A stretch of 64,000 nt of DNA from Lysobacter sp. BMK333-48F3 (lineage in GTDB: Bacteria > Pseudomonadota > Gammaproteobacteria > Xanthomonadales > Xanthomonadaceae), in assembly GCF_019733395.1 (NCBI RefSeq), contig NZ_JAIHOO010000001.1, positions 186,001 to 250,000 of the forward strand, in the 5' to 3' direction. The stretch's first letter is position 1. The number at the start of each line of letters is the position of its first letter. Under the pieces are notes generated by a model, which had not been told where the DNA came from, searched no databases, and saw only the letters and a list, made by a program, of their open reading frames with translations. The translations under genes were made by a program, and so were the position numbers. Positions 63,496-64,000 of this stretch are shown here, one piece after another.

Positions 63496-64000
63496 ATGAC
63501 CCTGAAGACCACCAAGCTGCGCGACGCGATCGTTTTCGCGTTGTGCGTGGGCGCCACCAGCCTCGCCGGCACCGGCCTGGCCTCCGCCCAGGACACCCCG
63601 GCCCCGGCGCCGGCGGCGTCCGAAGACGCCACCACCCTCGACCGCATCCAGGTCACCGGCAGCCGCATTTCGATTCCCGGCCTGACCACCAACAGCCCGG
63701 TCATGACCGTCGATCGCGAAGAGATCGACCGCAACCAGCCGGTCACCGCCGAAGACTTCCTCAAGATCGTGCCCGGCGCGGTTCCGGCGATCGGCCCCGG
63801 CACCAACAACGGCGCCAACGGCGGCGCCACCATCAACCTGCGCGGCCTGGGCGACAACCGCACCGTCGTGCTGATGGACGGCCGCCGCGTGGTTCCGTTC
63901 AACCTGTTCGGCGTGGTCGACACCAACGTCATTCCGGTGGCGCTGATCGACAGCGTGGACATCGTCACCGGCGGCGCGTCCGCGGTGTACGGCGCCGACG
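63496..64000 (+). CDS. TonB-dependent outer-membrane receptor, Oar-like (second, cut by window end)
   Basis: The 168 visible residues hold a signal peptide almost the same as in the previous gene (MTLKTTKLRDAIVFALCVG, cleavage near GLASAQD), an Ala/Pro linker, a possible TonB box near TTLDRIQVTGSRI, and most of a plug domain (VTAEDFLKIVPGAVPAIGPGTNNGANGGATINLRGLGDNRTVVLMDGRRVV, then DIVTGGASAVYGAD). The plug differs from the first receptor except at the leader and core motifs, so the substrate is probably different. GGAGAGAGAG precedes the ATG. Confidence 0.93.
   Translation, partial: MTLKTTKLRDAIVFALCVGATSLAGTGLASAQDTPAPAPAASEDATTLDRIQVTGSRISIPGLTTNSPVMTVDREEIDRNQPVTAEDFLKIVPGAVPAIGPGTNNGANGGATINLRGLGDNRTVVLMDGRRVVPFNLFGVVDTNVIPVALIDSVDIVTGGASAVYGAD

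Overview
The window is a stretch of a very GC-rich gammaproteobacterial chromosome. Gene content and style fit the Lysobacteraceae/Xanthomonadaceae and most resemble Lysobacter: PilT/PilU twitching ATPases, a multidomain secreted GH18 chitinase, Oar-like TonB-dependent receptors with a recurring leader, propeller-type hybrid histidine kinases, a MetX-MetB-Hom methionine operon behind an S-box riboswitch, and many dispersed palindromic repeats. The genus is inferred from gene content alone. No rRNA, tRNA, CRISPR array, transposase or phage gene was seen.

Layout. 1-1240: 5' part of an exported RHS-repeat protein on the minus strand, cut by the window edge. 1.5-3.9 kb: pilT and pilU (minus). 4.0-7.2 kb: yggS, proC, a DUF4426-type lipoprotein and a BtuF/TroA-like binding protein (plus). 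7.36-7.9 kb: a tandem array of long-hairpin repeats. 7.9-11.9 kb: an AAC(6')-like acetyltransferase coupled to pdxH, a glycerate-kinase-like gene, dodecin, and aroK-aroB. 12.0-17.0 kb: two unknown divergent genes, an isochorismatase-type hydrolase opposite a GlxA/FtrA-type AraC regulator, a WGR-domain protein and hemE. 17.0-28.0 kb: three consecutive hybrid sensor kinases of about 1,190 residues (minus). 28.2-30.05 kb: yceI, cytochrome b561, yceI.

30.5-33.1 kb: a small glutaredoxin-like protein, sdaA and an alpha/beta hydrolase. 33.2-38.0 kb: a coupled three-gene operon for a Tat-exported molybdenum hydroxylase (Mo subunit, 2Fe-2S subunit, membrane-anchored cytochrome c with three haem sites). 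38.1-41.4 kb: a small exported protein, a long regulatory region with LacI-type palindromes, and the chitinase. 42.3-46.0 kb: metX-metB-hom (minus) with a SAM riboswitch. 46.1-53.7 kb: a phytase-like lipoprotein, an M23 peptidase, prfC, small genes, a hemolysin-III family protein and an AsmA-like protein. 53.7-57.5 kb (minus): twin lipoproteins, a CBS protein, a glycosyltransferase and mtgA. 57.7-64.0 kb: hslO, an unknown exported protein behind a palindromic operator, and two TonB-dependent receptors with near-identical promoters; the second is cut by the window end.

How the parts fit. Much of the window is housekeeping: the shikimate pathway, haem, proline, methionine, PLP handling and translation termination. 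The accessory layer is surface- and nutrient-directed: chitin degradation, TonB receptors, propeller sensor kinases, exported RHS protein and periplasmic oxidation. Many genes are joined by ATGA or GTGA overlaps. The most distinctive signals are the kinase triplication, the shared TonB-receptor promoter, candidate operators before the chitinase and before the unknown exported gene, two copies of a roughly 420-bp intergenic element, the 7.4-kb hairpin array, and at least five genes whose likely -10 box lies only 6-7 bases before the start codon.
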